Positions 9,028 to 17,740 of a stretch of DNA of 64,000 bases are shown in pieces; position 1 is the stretch's first letter, and each line of letters begins with the position of its first letter. The translations under genes were made by a program, and so were the position numbers. The notes under the pieces are model-generated. The model ran no database searches. It saw only the letters and a program-made list of their open reading frames with translations, and was not told the origin of the DNA. This DNA is from CAYXDO01 sp964463485 (GTDB taxonomy: Bacteria > Myxococcota > Kuafuiibacteriia > Kuafuiibacteriales > Kuafuiibacteriaceae), in contig CAYXDO010000032.1 in NCBI GenBank assembly GCA_964463485.1, positions 1-64,000 of the forward strand, written 5' to 3'.

Positions 9028-11292
9028 TCAGGAGCGGATGGGGGTGGCTTTGAGCGCGGCCTTGCCGTTCTTCTGATAGACTTGGAAGCGAACGGTCTTG
9101 CAGTTGTACTTCTTCTGGAGCTCGCTCTTGTTCTTCTGGAGCTTGAGCAAGAACTTGTCGTAGCCGAGGTCGTCGACGGTCTCGCCGCAGATCTTCCGCA
9201 TCTCGAGGAACTTCTGGTAGGTCTCCCGGAAGTGCGCTTCCTCCTCGAGGTCGTCGTTGTCGTCGATGCTGCTCTGGGCGAGGAGGTCCTTGGGCACCTG
9301 CGCGACGGCGGTCCGATCCGGCGCCAGCGCGCCGTTCATGCTGAAGGCACCCGCGGAGACCTCGCGGGCGCTCTGCGCGATCAGCTCTCGGCTAGGCGCG
9401 CCGACCGCAGTCGCCTCGGACCGGAAGCCACCCGGGTCTTCTTCTTGAAGCCCGGCCATTCCAAACCCGAGGTCCGCCCCTTCAGCGGCTGAGCCGCCCA
9501 TCATCGGGGAGCCGCCCATCTTGGGCCCGGGAACCTCGAGATCGTTGGGCATCTCGCCGATCCCTTGAACGAGGCCAGCGAAAGCGTCGTCGGAGATCGG
9601 GAGAGTCCCAGGCGCGCCTCCAAACGGCGAGGCGCCGGGGAAGCCGCCTGACATGCCTGGGAAGCCAGACGCGAGGTCACCGAGGTCGGGCAAGGAAACT
9701 GGCGGAAGATCGCCAGTGGGGCCACCGCGACCGAGCGGAGCGCCAGGGAGCTCGAGGCCGCGGATCTGATTTGCGGGCGCCCCGCGCACATCGCTCATCG
9801 GCATGCCACGAAGATCAGGCGCCACGCCGCGAATCTCGTTGGGTGAAACGCCGCGAATCTCGTTGGGCGGCACGCCTCGAATTTCGTTGGGCGCGGCCCC
9901 GCGGAGCTCGCTTGCGGGCTTGAGATCGGGGCTGCCTCCGCGGATTTCGTTGGCGGAGCGCTTTTGCTTCTTTTCGCCCGTCAGGGCCGCGATCGCCTCG
10001 GCGGCCGCGGAGTCGATGTCTTTCGGCTCGGCCTTGGGAGGCTTCGGGGTCTCGGCCTTGGAGGGACCAGGGAACGCGTTGATGAGCTCAGCCGTGTTGG
10101 TCGGCTCAGGCAGCTCGTCGAGCGACGGCGGCTGCGGGGTCGGTTGCCGCTCAGCCTTGCGACCCGGGAAATCGGAGCCGGTGAGCGCCGACGGAGCAGG
10201 CTCCGAGTGAGTGGCTCGCTCGGGCCGCTGCTTGACTTTGATGTCACCTGATTCGGTGTACGAGGTCGCAGGGGCTCGTTGCACGGTCCAGTTCACCAGC
10301 TTGACCAAGCGGCGGTAAGGCTTCGCGACCTGCACCTCCGGGAGCTCGAGGTCGCCCTTGCCCTGCTGAATCGCTGACAAGTGCGCAATCACTTGGCCCA
10401 CCGGGTTCACGAAGTCTTTGAACAAGGTGAAGCCGATCAAGAGCGCCACGAAAAAGACCGCGCCAAGGATCCCGAGGAGACGTCCCTGCTGCTCGCCGAG
10501 ATTCGAGAGCTGCGAGGTGACTGGCACCGACGCAATCCATCGCGTCGCATCGATCGACGCAGCCTTGGATAGCGAAGCGTAGGCGCGGCCGTCGGCGTGG
10601 TGGTCGACGAAAAGCGGGAGCACGCCGGAAGCAAGAGGCTTCGCGAGCCGACCGCCGAGCACAGGCTCGAACTTGTCGGCCGTGGCGTCCGCGATCGACT
10701 TGGCCGTGTCTAGCGCGAGGCTCGAGGCCACGACCGCGCCGTCCACGACGAGCGTCACTTCGAAGCCGACCGCCTTGGCGAGCTTTTGGACGTATTCGGC
10801 GTTCATCGCCTCACCGACCATGACCGCGCCCGTCGTCGTGTTTCCATCGACGATCGGAGTCGCGCCCACCATGAAGAGCTGTCCTTTTTCGATCCATGTT
10901 CCGTCCAGCGCATAACCGCGTTGGGTGTCCATGAAGAGCGGGTGTCCACCCACCGAACGCCCTTGGCGCCCAAGCGATCCAGCCGATGCCACGAGCGCTC
11001 CGGATCCGTCGACGACCCACACGAACCCGTTGCTGGGAGGCGACACGCCCTCGAGCTTTCGTTTGGCCGGATCGGAGGTGAACGTGCCGGCGATCGATTG
11101 CGCCTGGGCCACGAGCGACATCGCTTGAAACGCGCTCGTGCCCTCGAGCGCACGCGGGGCGTTCAACGCCATCGAGAGACCCGCGGTCTCGCCCGCGTCT
11201 ATCTCACCGGTGGCGCCCTCGTAGATCGCAACGAGCAGAGGTGCCGCCACACAAGCGATCAGCACCAAAAGGTATCTCAACCAAAACGACAT
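9028..11292 (-). CDS. MXAN_5187-like receptor protein (periplasmic sensor, HAMP-like region, long disordered linker)
   Basis: 754 aa. A membrane segment (about 5-23) is followed by a periplasmic, Cache-like sensor part (about 25-270), a second membrane segment (ILGAVFFVALLIGFTLF) and a HAMP-like stretch. Then comes a long Pro/Glu-rich disordered linker containing tandem NEIRG units, and a conserved basic C-terminal domain (about 690-754, with FRETYQKFLEMRKICGETVD and YQKNGKAALK). The C-terminus resembles the domain named after Myxococcus MXAN_5187; that assignment is from memory. There is no kinase, cyclase or methyl-accepting module, so output is probably through the C-terminal domain. It starts 3 bp after the cupredoxin-like gene, so the two form an operon. 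Confidence 0.8.
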   Translation of the reverse strand: MSFWLRYLLVLIACVAAPLLVAIYEGATGEIDAGETAGLSMALNAPRALEGTSAFQAMSLVAQAQSIAGTFTSDPAKRKLEGVSPPSNGFVWVVDGSGALVASAGSLGRQGRSVGGHPLFMDTQRGYALDGTWIEKGQLFMVGATPIVDGNTTTGAVMVGEAMNAEYVQKLAKAVGFEVTLVVDGAVVASSLALDTAKSIADATADKFEPVLGGRLAKPLASGVLPLFVDHHADGRAYASLSKAASIDATRWIASVPVTSQLSNLGEQQGRLLGILGAVFFVALLIGFTLFKDFVNPVGQVIAHLSAIQQGKGDLELPEVQVAKPYRRLVKLVNWTVQRAPATSYTESGDIKVKQRPERATHSEPAPSALTGSDFPGRKAERQPTPQPPSLDELPEPTNTAELINAFPGPSKAETPKPPKAEPKDIDSAAAEAIAALTGEKKQKRSANEIRGGSPDLKPASELRGAAPNEIRGVPPNEIRGVSPNEIRGVAPDLRGMPMSDVRGAPANQIRGLELPGAPLGRGGPTGDLPPVSLPDLGDLASGFPGMSGGFPGASPFGGAPGTLPISDDAFAGLVQGIGEMPNDLEVPGPKMGGSPMMGGSAAEGADLGFGMAGLQEEDPGGFRSEATAVGAPSRELIAQSAREVSAGAFSMNGALAPDRTAVAQVPKDLLAQSSIDDNDDLEEEAHFRETYQKFLEMRKICGETVDDLGYDKFLLKLQKNKSELQKKYNCKTVRFQVYQKNGKAALKATPIRS
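9825..9896 (-). repeat. Three 24-bp tandem units encoding an NEIRG-containing octapeptide
   Basis: Units at 9825-9848, 9849-9872 and 9873-9896 differ at only a few bases. Read on the minus strand they encode the 8-residue period PNEIRGV(P/S/A). Degenerate units (NEIRGGS, SELRGAA, SDVRGAP, NQIRGLE) lie on both sides. The repeat forms part of the disordered linker of the MXAN_5187-like protein. Confidence 0.9.
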
Positions 11293-11295
11293 GGC

Positions 11296-12048
11296 CTATG
11301 GCACTTCCTCGCCGGTTTTCTGTGAGCCCGGCGCCTCGGTTGGCTTCGCTGTTTTGCCGCCGAGGTCGATGCGACCGAGGTCGACGTCGCGCGTCTCGAT
11401 CTTGACCTCTTGTCGATGAACCACACCGGACACTCCGATGACTTGAAGCTCATACGTGCCCTGCGGAGCAACGATCGCAAAGGTTCCGTCGGCGCCTGGG
11501 CGCGTGGTCAGCGCGAGACGCTCGGGAACGAAGATCAGCCCTCGAATGTGCGGCCACTCTTTGGCCCGGATCCGATGCGCCCCTGCGGTCTGGCACTTGA
11601 ACGACTTGGTCTCGCCAGGAGCCAACGTCGCGAACTGCTCCTTGCCGATCGAGATCGTGGCGGGGATCTCGTCCGAGTTCGTGAACTCGACTGACTCTGC
11701 GGACGAGGCATCGGTTGCACACGCGATCACCGACGGCGTCAGCTTGAGTCCTTCGACCGCCACCTTCCAAACGCGCTCGGCAGGCGGTGTTCGCGCGGAC
11801 TCCTTGACCTCGAGCACGATCGCCACCTCTTCCCGCTCGCTCTCCCACCCCTTGGCAGGCTGCGCCACGCGGACGCGGGTGTAGCCAAGCGGCGCAGCGC
11901 TCCTCGCGCTCACGGGAGCGTCGATGACGCCCCGCACTTGAGTCGCGCCGGCGTCTCGTAGGCTCGGAGCCCCAAAGAAGATCGCGGTCGAAAAAGCCGA
12001 CCCGAGGATTCGCTGCCAGGTCATCGGAAAGCGCCTCGAAAATCGCAA
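11296..12048 (-). CDS. Secreted cupredoxin-like/carboxypeptidase-regulatory-like protein
   Basis: 250 aa from a TTG start with a GAGGG ribosome-binding site; an ATG at 12024 is the alternative and gives the same signal peptide (ending near DAGA). The middle part has a plastocyanin-like pattern (SVEFTNSDEIPATISIGKEQ, then FATLAPGETKSFKCQTAGAH) but the copper ligands of true cupredoxins are not evident. The end (GADGTFAIVAPQGTYELQVI) resembles a carboxypeptidase-regulatory beta-sandwich. Proteins of this type are common in the myxobacterial periplasm. Co-transcribed with the sensor gene 3 bp downstream, and could be its periplasmic partner (inference). Confidence 0.72.
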   Translation of the reverse strand: MRFSRRFPMTWQRILGSAFSTAIFFGAPSLRDAGATQVRGVIDAPVSARSAAPLGYTRVRVAQPAKGWESEREEVAIVLEVKESARTPPAERVWKVAVEGLKLTPSVIACATDASSAESVEFTNSDEIPATISIGKEQFATLAPGETKSFKCQTAGAHRIRAKEWPHIRGLIFVPERLALTTRPGADGTFAIVAPQGTYELQVIGVSGVVHRQEVKIETRDVDLGRIDLGGKTAKPTEAPGSQKTGEEVP

Positions 12049-12148
12049 GATCCCTCACCTCTGTCAAACCGCGGGCGCTGCGTCCAGCGCTCATCCACGT
12101 CGAATGGACGAAGGTGAAGGCGGCCTGTCGTGACGGACCCGGGCGTAC

Positions 12149-13540
12149 ATGCTACCCGGTCGGGCCGAATTGCCCGCGATGAGGGGTTGGCACGACATTA
12201 GGGGATTCGGGGTTTCATCCGGTTCCCTCCTCTTGGGGCTATGGGCTGGTGGGCTGGTGGTCGGCCTTTGCACGCCCGACCCGGTCCTGCACTTTCCTGC
12301 GTTGGCGGGTTCGCTCGTGCTGTCCGGGATCGGGTGGATCGGCTTGCTCCGCCTCGGAACGCCGCCAAAGGCCGCGCTGCCGCTGGTCCTTGGGCTTTGG
12401 TCACTCGCTTTGGCGGGCGAGCCGGCGATGTCGAAGGATTCGGCGCGTTACGTGTTCGAAGGTCGCGTCGTTTGGTACGGGGGTCCTTCGTTTCCGTTCC
12501 GGATCGCTCCTTCGGAGGCGCCGAAGCAGGCGCTTCCGCGGCATCTGTTCGACGAAACTTATCGCGAGATCAACCACCCTACGCTTTCGACCATCTACCC
12601 TCCGTTCGCGCAGCTCGTGTTCGCCTTGGCCGGCGGGCTTGGTGAGCTCTTCGGTGGGGCGCACGGCCGGCTGCTGCGATTCCTGCTTTCGGTCGCTGCG
12701 CTCTGTTCGTTCCTCGCCCTCGGTCGCTTGGTGCCGCGCCTCGCGGGCTCGGCGTGGTTGCTGGCGGGCTGCCCGGTGCTGGTCTTCGAGACCGCGCGCG
12801 AAGGACACGCCGACAGCCTGTCCGTGCTGGGCTTGGCTTTGTTTGCTGGAGGTTTCGTCAACGGAGCGCTCAGGCGAGGCTTCGCCGGGCTCGCGATCTC
12901 GGCGCTCGCCAAGCTCCAGGGCGTCATCTTGTTTCCGCTCGCGCTCCGCTCCACGCGCCGGGGTGCGCTTCTTGGTACGTGTCTGTTGTGGCTGTTGGCG
13001 CTGCCGATCCTCGCGGCAGGTCCCACGGCCCTGACGGGCTTGGCGCAGTACGCCTCGCGCTGGCGCGCGGGTGACGGATCGTTTGGGCTCGTGCTGGCGT
13101 TCGCGGAGTTTTGGCTCGGGGGCGATCACCGCTACGTCGACGCGCTCGGAGTGACGCTCACACGTCACCAGCTCGCGCGCGGCCTCACCCTGGTCTTCTT
13201 CGGCTTGGTCTACGCCGGGCTCTTGGTACGTCAGCGAGCCCCCGCGGAGGTGCCCAAGGTCGCCGGTGTCGTTTTGCTGATGGTCTTGCTGCTCGGCCCG
13301 ACTTTGCACCCTTGGTACACGAGCTGGTTGCTGCCCTTCGTGCCCTTCATGTCGGTCGGACGCGCCTCCGCGCTCGTGATGCTGGTCGCGTCACCCGTCC
13401 TTCACCACCCGACGTGGCTGGAGGCGACGACCGGCGCGTGGACGGATCTGCCTTGGGTCCGTGCGCTCGTTCACATGCCCGCGTGGGCGCTGTTGTTTCG
13501 CGACCTGCGTTTCGAACGTAAGCCCGCGAACGAGCTATAG
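12149..13540 (+). CDS. GT-C fold membrane glycosyltransferase (GT87/DUF2029-like)
   Basis: 463 aa with about ten predicted membrane helices. The loop after the first helices contains EINHPTLSTIYPPFAQLVFA, which resembles the YPP-containing periplasmic loop of polyprenol-phosphate-mannose-dependent GT87 enzymes. Such proteins transfer a sugar from a lipid-linked donor to an acceptor outside the inner membrane. The start could be 12149 or the ATG at 12179; neither has a strong ribosome-binding site. The stop codon shares one base with the GTG of the next gene (TAGTG), suggesting coupling. Confidence 0.8.
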   Translation: MLPGRAELPAMRGWHDIRGFGVSSGSLLLGLWAGGLVVGLCTPDPVLHFPALAGSLVLSGIGWIGLLRLGTPPKAALPLVLGLWSLALAGEPAMSKDSARYVFEGRVVWYGGPSFPFRIAPSEAPKQALPRHLFDETYREINHPTLSTIYPPFAQLVFALAGGLGELFGGAHGRLLRFLLSVAALCSFLALGRLVPRLAGSAWLLAGCPVLVFETAREGHADSLSVLGLALFAGGFVNGALRRGFAGLAISALAKLQGVILFPLALRSTRRGALLGTCLLWLLALPILAAGPTALTGLAQYASRWRAGDGSFGLVLAFAEFWLGGDHRYVDALGVTLTRHQLARGLTLVFFGLVYAGLLVRQRAPAEVPKVAGVVLLMVLLLGPTLHPWYTSWLLPFVPFMSVGRASALVMLVASPVLHHPTWLEATTGAWTDLPWVRALVHMPAWALLFRDLRFERKPANEL

Positions 13541-14376
13541 TGCGCGCCGTGCCCCTTCGAGACGAGCTCGTCATGTCCATGAAAGAAGGCCTGATCGAGC
13601 TCACCGCGGAGCTCGTCGAACCAGGTTCGGACGAGCCGGACGCGCTTCGCGAAGAGGTGCGCGCACGGCTCGACGATCACTTCTACGAGATCATGACCGA
13701 CCCCGCGATCCTCGACGCGGACTCGGTCCAGGTCGCGTCCGTGATCTTGGCTCGCGACCCGATTCCTCCGGCCTCGCGGGAGGTGCTGGCCAGCCTGGGG
13801 CTCTCGCCGCTCGAGACGCCCACGGGCGGGCACGAAGAGAGCTCGATGTTCTCCATTCTGAAGCGACCGAAGCGGAGCCGACTGGAGAAGTGGCGCGCTT
13901 CGTACACACGTGCACGCGGCGCTTCGTCAGCGCTCGGAGAGCTCGAGAGCTTGCTGGTCGACGAGGTCCCCGAGGGCTCGCTGTTCGAGACTCACGAAGA
14001 AGCCACGCGGGCCTTGGTCGACGGAATGCGCACGACGTTCCGCACCCTCGTGGCTCCAGGCCTCGAAGGCCTTCGCACCCTCGAGATGCGCCTCGCCAAA
14101 GAGCGGCCGAGCGGGACACGGTTGGTGCTCCAACCATCATTCGTACGCGCTCTCGCGAGCTTCGCGGGCGACTCGATCATCGAAGCGACCGACGGCAGCT
14201 CGTGGGAGGACGACGACGACGCGCCGCTTCACATCGGAGTGGACGGCGGAGTGATCGTGAGATCGGATCCCGTCGTCCGTGTCGTGGCGTTCGTGCACGA
14301 TCCCCGCCGGTCGGCGTTGACCGAGTATGCCGACTCGGTGATCTCGCAATCGCGGCAGGGCTCAGGCGGGGAATAG
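13540..14376 (+). CDS. Hypothetical cytoplasmic protein
   Basis: 278 aa, no signal peptide or membrane segment. The acidic N-terminal part (ELVEPGSDEPDALREEVRAR) is followed by a basic patch (SILKRPKRSRLEKWRASYTR), then a stretch ending in an acidic run WEDDDDAPLHIGVDGG. No family is recognised. The start may be the GTG at 13540 (one-base overlap with the previous stop) or the GTG at 13549 or ATG at 13573. Translational coupling to the membrane glycosyltransferase gene is the only functional hint. Confidence 0.65.
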   Translation: MRAVPLRDELVMSMKEGLIELTAELVEPGSDEPDALREEVRARLDDHFYEIMTDPAILDADSVQVASVILARDPIPPASREVLASLGLSPLETPTGGHEESSMFSILKRPKRSRLEKWRASYTRARGASSALGELESLLVDEVPEGSLFETHEEATRALVDGMRTTFRTLVAPGLEGLRTLEMRLAKERPSGTRLVLQPSFVRALASFAGDSIIEATDGSSWEDDDDAPLHIGVDGGVIVRSDPVVRVVAFVHDPRRSALTEYADSVISQSRQGSGGE

Positions 14377-14416
14377 TCGGAGCGACTCCTGGGTTGGTCG
14401 ACGCCACCGTGGCGGC

Positions 14417-15970
14417 ATGCGTATGAAGACAAGAGTGAAGGCCTTTGCGGGGCTCGTCGGGGCGATTGCGCTCCTGTTGGCCTGGGCCCTCTTTTCGACC
14501 GAATCCTCGAGCTCCGATCAGACAATCAGCGCCGAGGGTGCCAAGGGCTCAGGCCCCTCGCTCGCCGAGACTTCCGGCCTGGCCCAAGCGACCGAATCGA
14601 GGTCCACCGAATCGAGCTCGAAGAGCTCGAGCCCACAGGCGAAGGAAACGCGCCTCCTGATGGGGATCGTTTCCGACGTAAGAGGCGAGCCCATCGTGGG
14701 CGCGAGAGTGCGGCTTTCGGGGCTCGGGCGAGGGCTCGCGTCAGAGACGGACGCGATGGGACGGTATGCGTTGGCGCCGGTACCCGACACCGCCGAGCGC
14801 CTAGAGGTCGCCGCCGTTGGCTACAAAACCCATACTGAAGACAAGCCGATCCTCCCCTCCGACGCCCGCGCTCGGTGGGACTTCACCCTCGAAAAAGTCG
14901 ACGGAATTTACGGAAGAGTCACCTTGGGCTCGGGGGAGCCCGCCCCTTTTTCGACGGTCATACTCATCAAAGAAAAACATCCGCTCGGACGCGCGGTGGC
15001 GTCGAGCGATGGTGACTATTCGATCGAGCACGAAGGTGAGCTCACCGGCCTCGAGGTGTTCGCGAGGCACGCGGAGCACGGCGAAGGCTTGACCAAAGTC
15101 GAAGCCCGAGAGGTGAACGTGAGCCTCGAAGGCGGAGGGTTCGTGGAAGGCATCGTCCGAGACGAACAAGGCCGCCCGATCGCGAGCTTCACCATCACCC
15201 TCGGCTCCGAGGCCCCGAGCGCTCCGGGATCGAAGTCCTTCGACGACGTGGGCGGAAAATTCAGGCTGGGCCCGTTCGCCGCCGGACACGTCTCCCTTTA
15301 CGTGGCCGCGCCCGGATACTCCCCGGGAAGAGCGCGCGCGATCGTACGCAGCGCGGAGGTCACTCGCGGCGTGTCCGTCACACTCACCCGGTCGATGATT
15401 TTGGTCGGCTTCGTCCGAGACGCCCGAACCCATCGACCCATTCCCGGAGCGTTGGTGGCGCCCGCGGAGTGGGCGACCAAAGAGCTCACCGAAATCGCCG
15501 GCGCGACCTCCGGAACGAGCGGTGAGTATCGCCTCGAGACGGTGCCCAAAGATCGAACCACCGTGAGCATCTCTGCGCCAGGCTACCGAACGCTGTTGGC
15601 CGGCGGCATCGACGGCAAGGAGCGCGGGGAGATCCGCAAGGACTTCGAGCTCGTGCCCGACGCGGATGGCAAATCAGGATCGCAACTCACCGGAATCGGC
15701 GTCACCGTGGGAAAGGTCCCGACCGGAATCTTGGTCGGAGAGATCGTCGCTGGCGGCCCCGCGGTCGGTCGCCTGAACCAAGGTGACGTCATCGTCATGG
15801 TCGGGGGCTTGGACGCTCGATCCGCCCCCTTGGCGGACGTCGTGCAGTCGATTCGCGGGGAGCCCGGGACGAGCGTCGACCTTTGGGTGAGACGAGGCGG
15901 CACCGGCGACCCCGAGCACGTCGTACTCACCCGAGACATCATCGAGGTCCCGAAGCGCCCTCACGAGTGA
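14417..15970 (+). CDS. Membrane-anchored carboxypeptidase-regulatory-like protein with C-terminal PDZ domain
   Basis: 517 aa. An N-terminal membrane anchor or signal (AFAGLVGAIALLLAWALF) is followed by a Ser-rich linker and about four carboxypeptidase-regulatory beta-sandwich units, seen as repeated GxVxDxxGxPIxGAxV patterns (GIVSDVRGEPIVGARVRLSG, GIVRDEQGRPIASFTI, GFVRDARTHRPIPGALV). The last ~90 residues form a PDZ domain (PTGILVGEIVAGGPAVGRLN, then GDVIVMVGGLDARS). No protease triad is present, so this is probably a periplasmic binding or scaffolding protein. It stands alone, 40 bp after the preceding gene. Confidence 0.85.
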   Translation: MRMKTRVKAFAGLVGAIALLLAWALFSTESSSSDQTISAEGAKGSGPSLAETSGLAQATESRSTESSSKSSSPQAKETRLLMGIVSDVRGEPIVGARVRLSGLGRGLASETDAMGRYALAPVPDTAERLEVAAVGYKTHTEDKPILPSDARARWDFTLEKVDGIYGRVTLGSGEPAPFSTVILIKEKHPLGRAVASSDGDYSIEHEGELTGLEVFARHAEHGEGLTKVEAREVNVSLEGGGFVEGIVRDEQGRPIASFTITLGSEAPSAPGSKSFDDVGGKFRLGPFAAGHVSLYVAAPGYSPGRARAIVRSAEVTRGVSVTLTRSMILVGFVRDARTHRPIPGALVAPAEWATKELTEIAGATSGTSGEYRLETVPKDRTTVSISAPGYRTLLAGGIDGKERGEIRKDFELVPDADGKSGSQLTGIGVTVGKVPTGILVGEIVAGGPAVGRLNQGDVIVMVGGLDARSAPLADVVQSIRGEPGTSVDLWVRRGGTGDPEHVVLTRDIIEVPKRPHE

Positions 15971-16039
15971 GTCGAGTACGGGCCGAGCCCACAGCCATTT
16001 GACTGCGCGCCGAGTTTGCCACGCAAAAGAACAGGAGGT

Positions 16040-17134
16040 TCAGGCCTTCGTCGGTGAGTGGGTCGCGACGAGGAGCTCGCCGCTCGGGAAGAATCGCCGC
16101 TGCGCCCACAGCGCCACGTTCACGAGGCCGATCAGGACGGGCACCTCGACGAGCGGGCCAATGACGGCCGCGAACGCAGCCCCGCTGTGGATGCCGAAGC
16201 TGGCGATGGCGACGGCGATGGCCAGCTCGAAGTTGTTCGATGCGGCGGTGAAGGAGAGCGTCACCGACTGCTTGTAGTCGGCGCCGACGCGTTTGCTCAC
16301 GACGAACGACGCCGCGAACATGACGAGGAAGTAGATCAGGAGAGGCAGCGCGATCCGAAGCACGTCGACCGGAAGCTGCACGATCGCCTCGCCCTTCAGC
16401 GAGAACATCACCACGATGGTGAACAGCAGCGACACGAGCGTGATCGGCGCGATGCGCGGCACGAAGCTCGACTCGTACCAGTCACGACCCTTCGCGCCAA
16501 CGAGCGCGCGCCGCGTGAGGAACCCAGCGGCGAACGGGATGCCGAGATAGACGGCCACGCTCTTGGCGATGTCACCGATCGTGATACTCACGATGACACC
16601 CTCGAGTCCAAGCCAGGTCGGCAGCAGCGAGGCGAAGAAGTACGCATAGAGCGAGAAGAACAGGACTTGGAAGATGGAGTTGAAGGCCACGAGCCCGGCG
16701 CAGTACTCGGTGTCGCCCTGCGCGAGATCGTTCCAGACGATGACCATCGCGATGCAGCGCGCAAGACCGATGAGGATGAGTCCGAGCATGTACTCGGGCT
16801 CGTCGCGCAGAAAGACGACCGCGAGCCCGAACATCAGGATTGGTCCGATCACCCAATTCTGCACGAGCGACAACGCCAGCAAGCGCTTGTTGCGGAAGAC
16901 TTTGCCGAGCTCCTCGTATCTGACCTTCGCGAGGGGCGGATACATCATCAACACGAGGCCGATCGCGATGGGGATGGACGTGGTGCCGACACTCATGCGC
17001 TCGAGGGCCGCCGTGAGCTTCGGCGCGACGAAGCCGAGCGCGACGCCGAGCGCCATCGCGGCGAAGATCCACAGCGTCAGGTAGCGGTCGAGGAAGGAGA
17101 GCTTGCCGAGCAGTTCAGCCTTCTTGGTAATCAT
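16040..17134 (-). CDS. acr3: ACR3 family arsenite efflux transporter
   Basis: 364 aa, ten predicted membrane helices. The key motif GLARCIAMVIVWNDLA holds the conserved Cys needed for As(III) transport in ACR3, and the second conserved region FTAASNNFELAIAVAIASFG is also intact. The protein exports arsenite across the inner membrane using the proton motive force. It lies 70 bp downstream of arsR on the same strand, forming a minimal arsR-acr3 operon; no arsenate reductase gene is next to it. Confidence 0.96.
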   Translation of the reverse strand: MITKKAELLGKLSFLDRYLTLWIFAAMALGVALGFVAPKLTAALERMSVGTTSIPIAIGLVLMMYPPLAKVRYEELGKVFRNKRLLALSLVQNWVIGPILMFGLAVVFLRDEPEYMLGLILIGLARCIAMVIVWNDLAQGDTEYCAGLVAFNSIFQVLFFSLYAYFFASLLPTWLGLEGVIVSITIGDIAKSVAVYLGIPFAAGFLTRRALVGAKGRDWYESSFVPRIAPITLVSLLFTIVVMFSLKGEAIVQLPVDVLRIALPLLIYFLVMFAASFVVSKRVGADYKQSVTLSFTAASNNFELAIAVAIASFGIHSGAAFAAVIGPLVEVPVLIGLVNVALWAQRRFFPSGELLVATHSPTKA

Positions 17135-17204
17135 GAAGTCAGCTCCCTCGGCGAGCTCCTTTCGGTTATCGGCGATAGACGATGATTGCGACGAGCGAAG
17201 GCCA

Positions 17205-17552
17205 TCACAGCCCCCCGACGAGCGACCGGAGGCGCCGCAGCGTGCGAGGCTCGACGCAGTAGCAAACGCGCGGCCCGTCGACGTCGCCGCGGATCAGGCC
17301 GGCCTCCTTGAGCACTTTGAGGTGCTGGGAGACCGTAGATTGGGCGAGCGGCAGCTCGTCGACGATGTCTCCGCATATACACGCATTCTTGCGGAGCAGG
17401 ATGCGCATGATCTTCACGCGCGCAGAGTGGCCGAGCGCTTTGGCGAGCGCGGCCAGCTCTTCGTCGGCCTCGTCGCCCTCGACCGGACGCAGGTCCCGCT
17501 CCTCGCTCGCAGGCGGGCAACAGAGCTCGTTGGCCGGGGGGATCGATCTCAT
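17205..17552 (-). CDS. arsR: ArsR/SmtB family arsenic-responsive repressor
   Basis: The frame is open to 17783, but the upstream part translates the GGGCAC repeat array and is not credible. The ATG at 17550-17552 gives a 115-aa protein of normal ArsR size. The winged-helix recognition segment is LAQSTVSQHLKVLKEAGLI. Possible As(III) ligands are the C-x-C in NACICGD and the CC in NELCCPP near the N-terminus. It should repress arsR-acr3 until As(III) binds. A palindrome ATCGT-N6-ACGAT covers its start region. Confidence 0.92.
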   Translation of the reverse strand: MRSIPPANELCCPPASEERDLRPVEGDEADEELAALAKALGHSARVKIMRILLRKNACICGDIVDELPLAQSTVSQHLKVLKEAGLIRGDVDGPRVCYCVEPRTLRRLRSLVGGL

Positions 17553-17566
17553 CGTTGTCTTACGAT
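17551..17566 (-). promoter_or_regulatory. Candidate ArsR operator
   Basis: Inverted repeat ATCGT-N6-ACGAT (17551-17555 and 17562-17566) overlapping the first bases of arsR. ArsR-family proteins bind short interrupted palindromes near their own promoter, so this is a reasonable autoregulatory site. It is inferred from position and symmetry only; no clear -35/-10 pair is visible. Confidence 0.45.
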
Positions 17567-17630
17567 AGAACCTCGCGCGCAGGCTGTCCAGCCGCCCGGC
17601 TGCAAAGACACCGCCAGTGCTCCATTGGGG

Positions 17631-17740
17631 AATCGCGTCGGGCACGGGCACGGACGGGCACGGGCACGGCACGGGCACGGGCACGGACGGGCACGGGCAC
17701 GGCATGAGTTTTGGAGCCTTTTTCAGCGACCTGTTAGCGT
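17631..17740 (+). repeat. GGGCAC-array repeat element, copy A
   Basis: GAATCG followed by a higher-order array of GGGCAC and GGAC units (17640-17700, a roughly 33-bp block present twice), then a flank GGCATGAGTTTTGGAGCCTT and TTTCAGCGACCTGTTAGCG (17701-17739). The flank is shared with copies near 30190 and 56653. Here its end overlaps the TAA stop codon (17734-17736) of the GT2 gene, and its other side reaches the arsR upstream region. No left inverted repeat is evident in this copy. Confidence 0.85.

Noticed and set aside
17640..17700. GGGCAC array as a CRISPR or as an N-terminal extension of ArsR
   Set aside because: Units are 6 bp with no spacers. As protein it would give a Pro/Val/Cys run ahead of a complete 115-aa ArsR.
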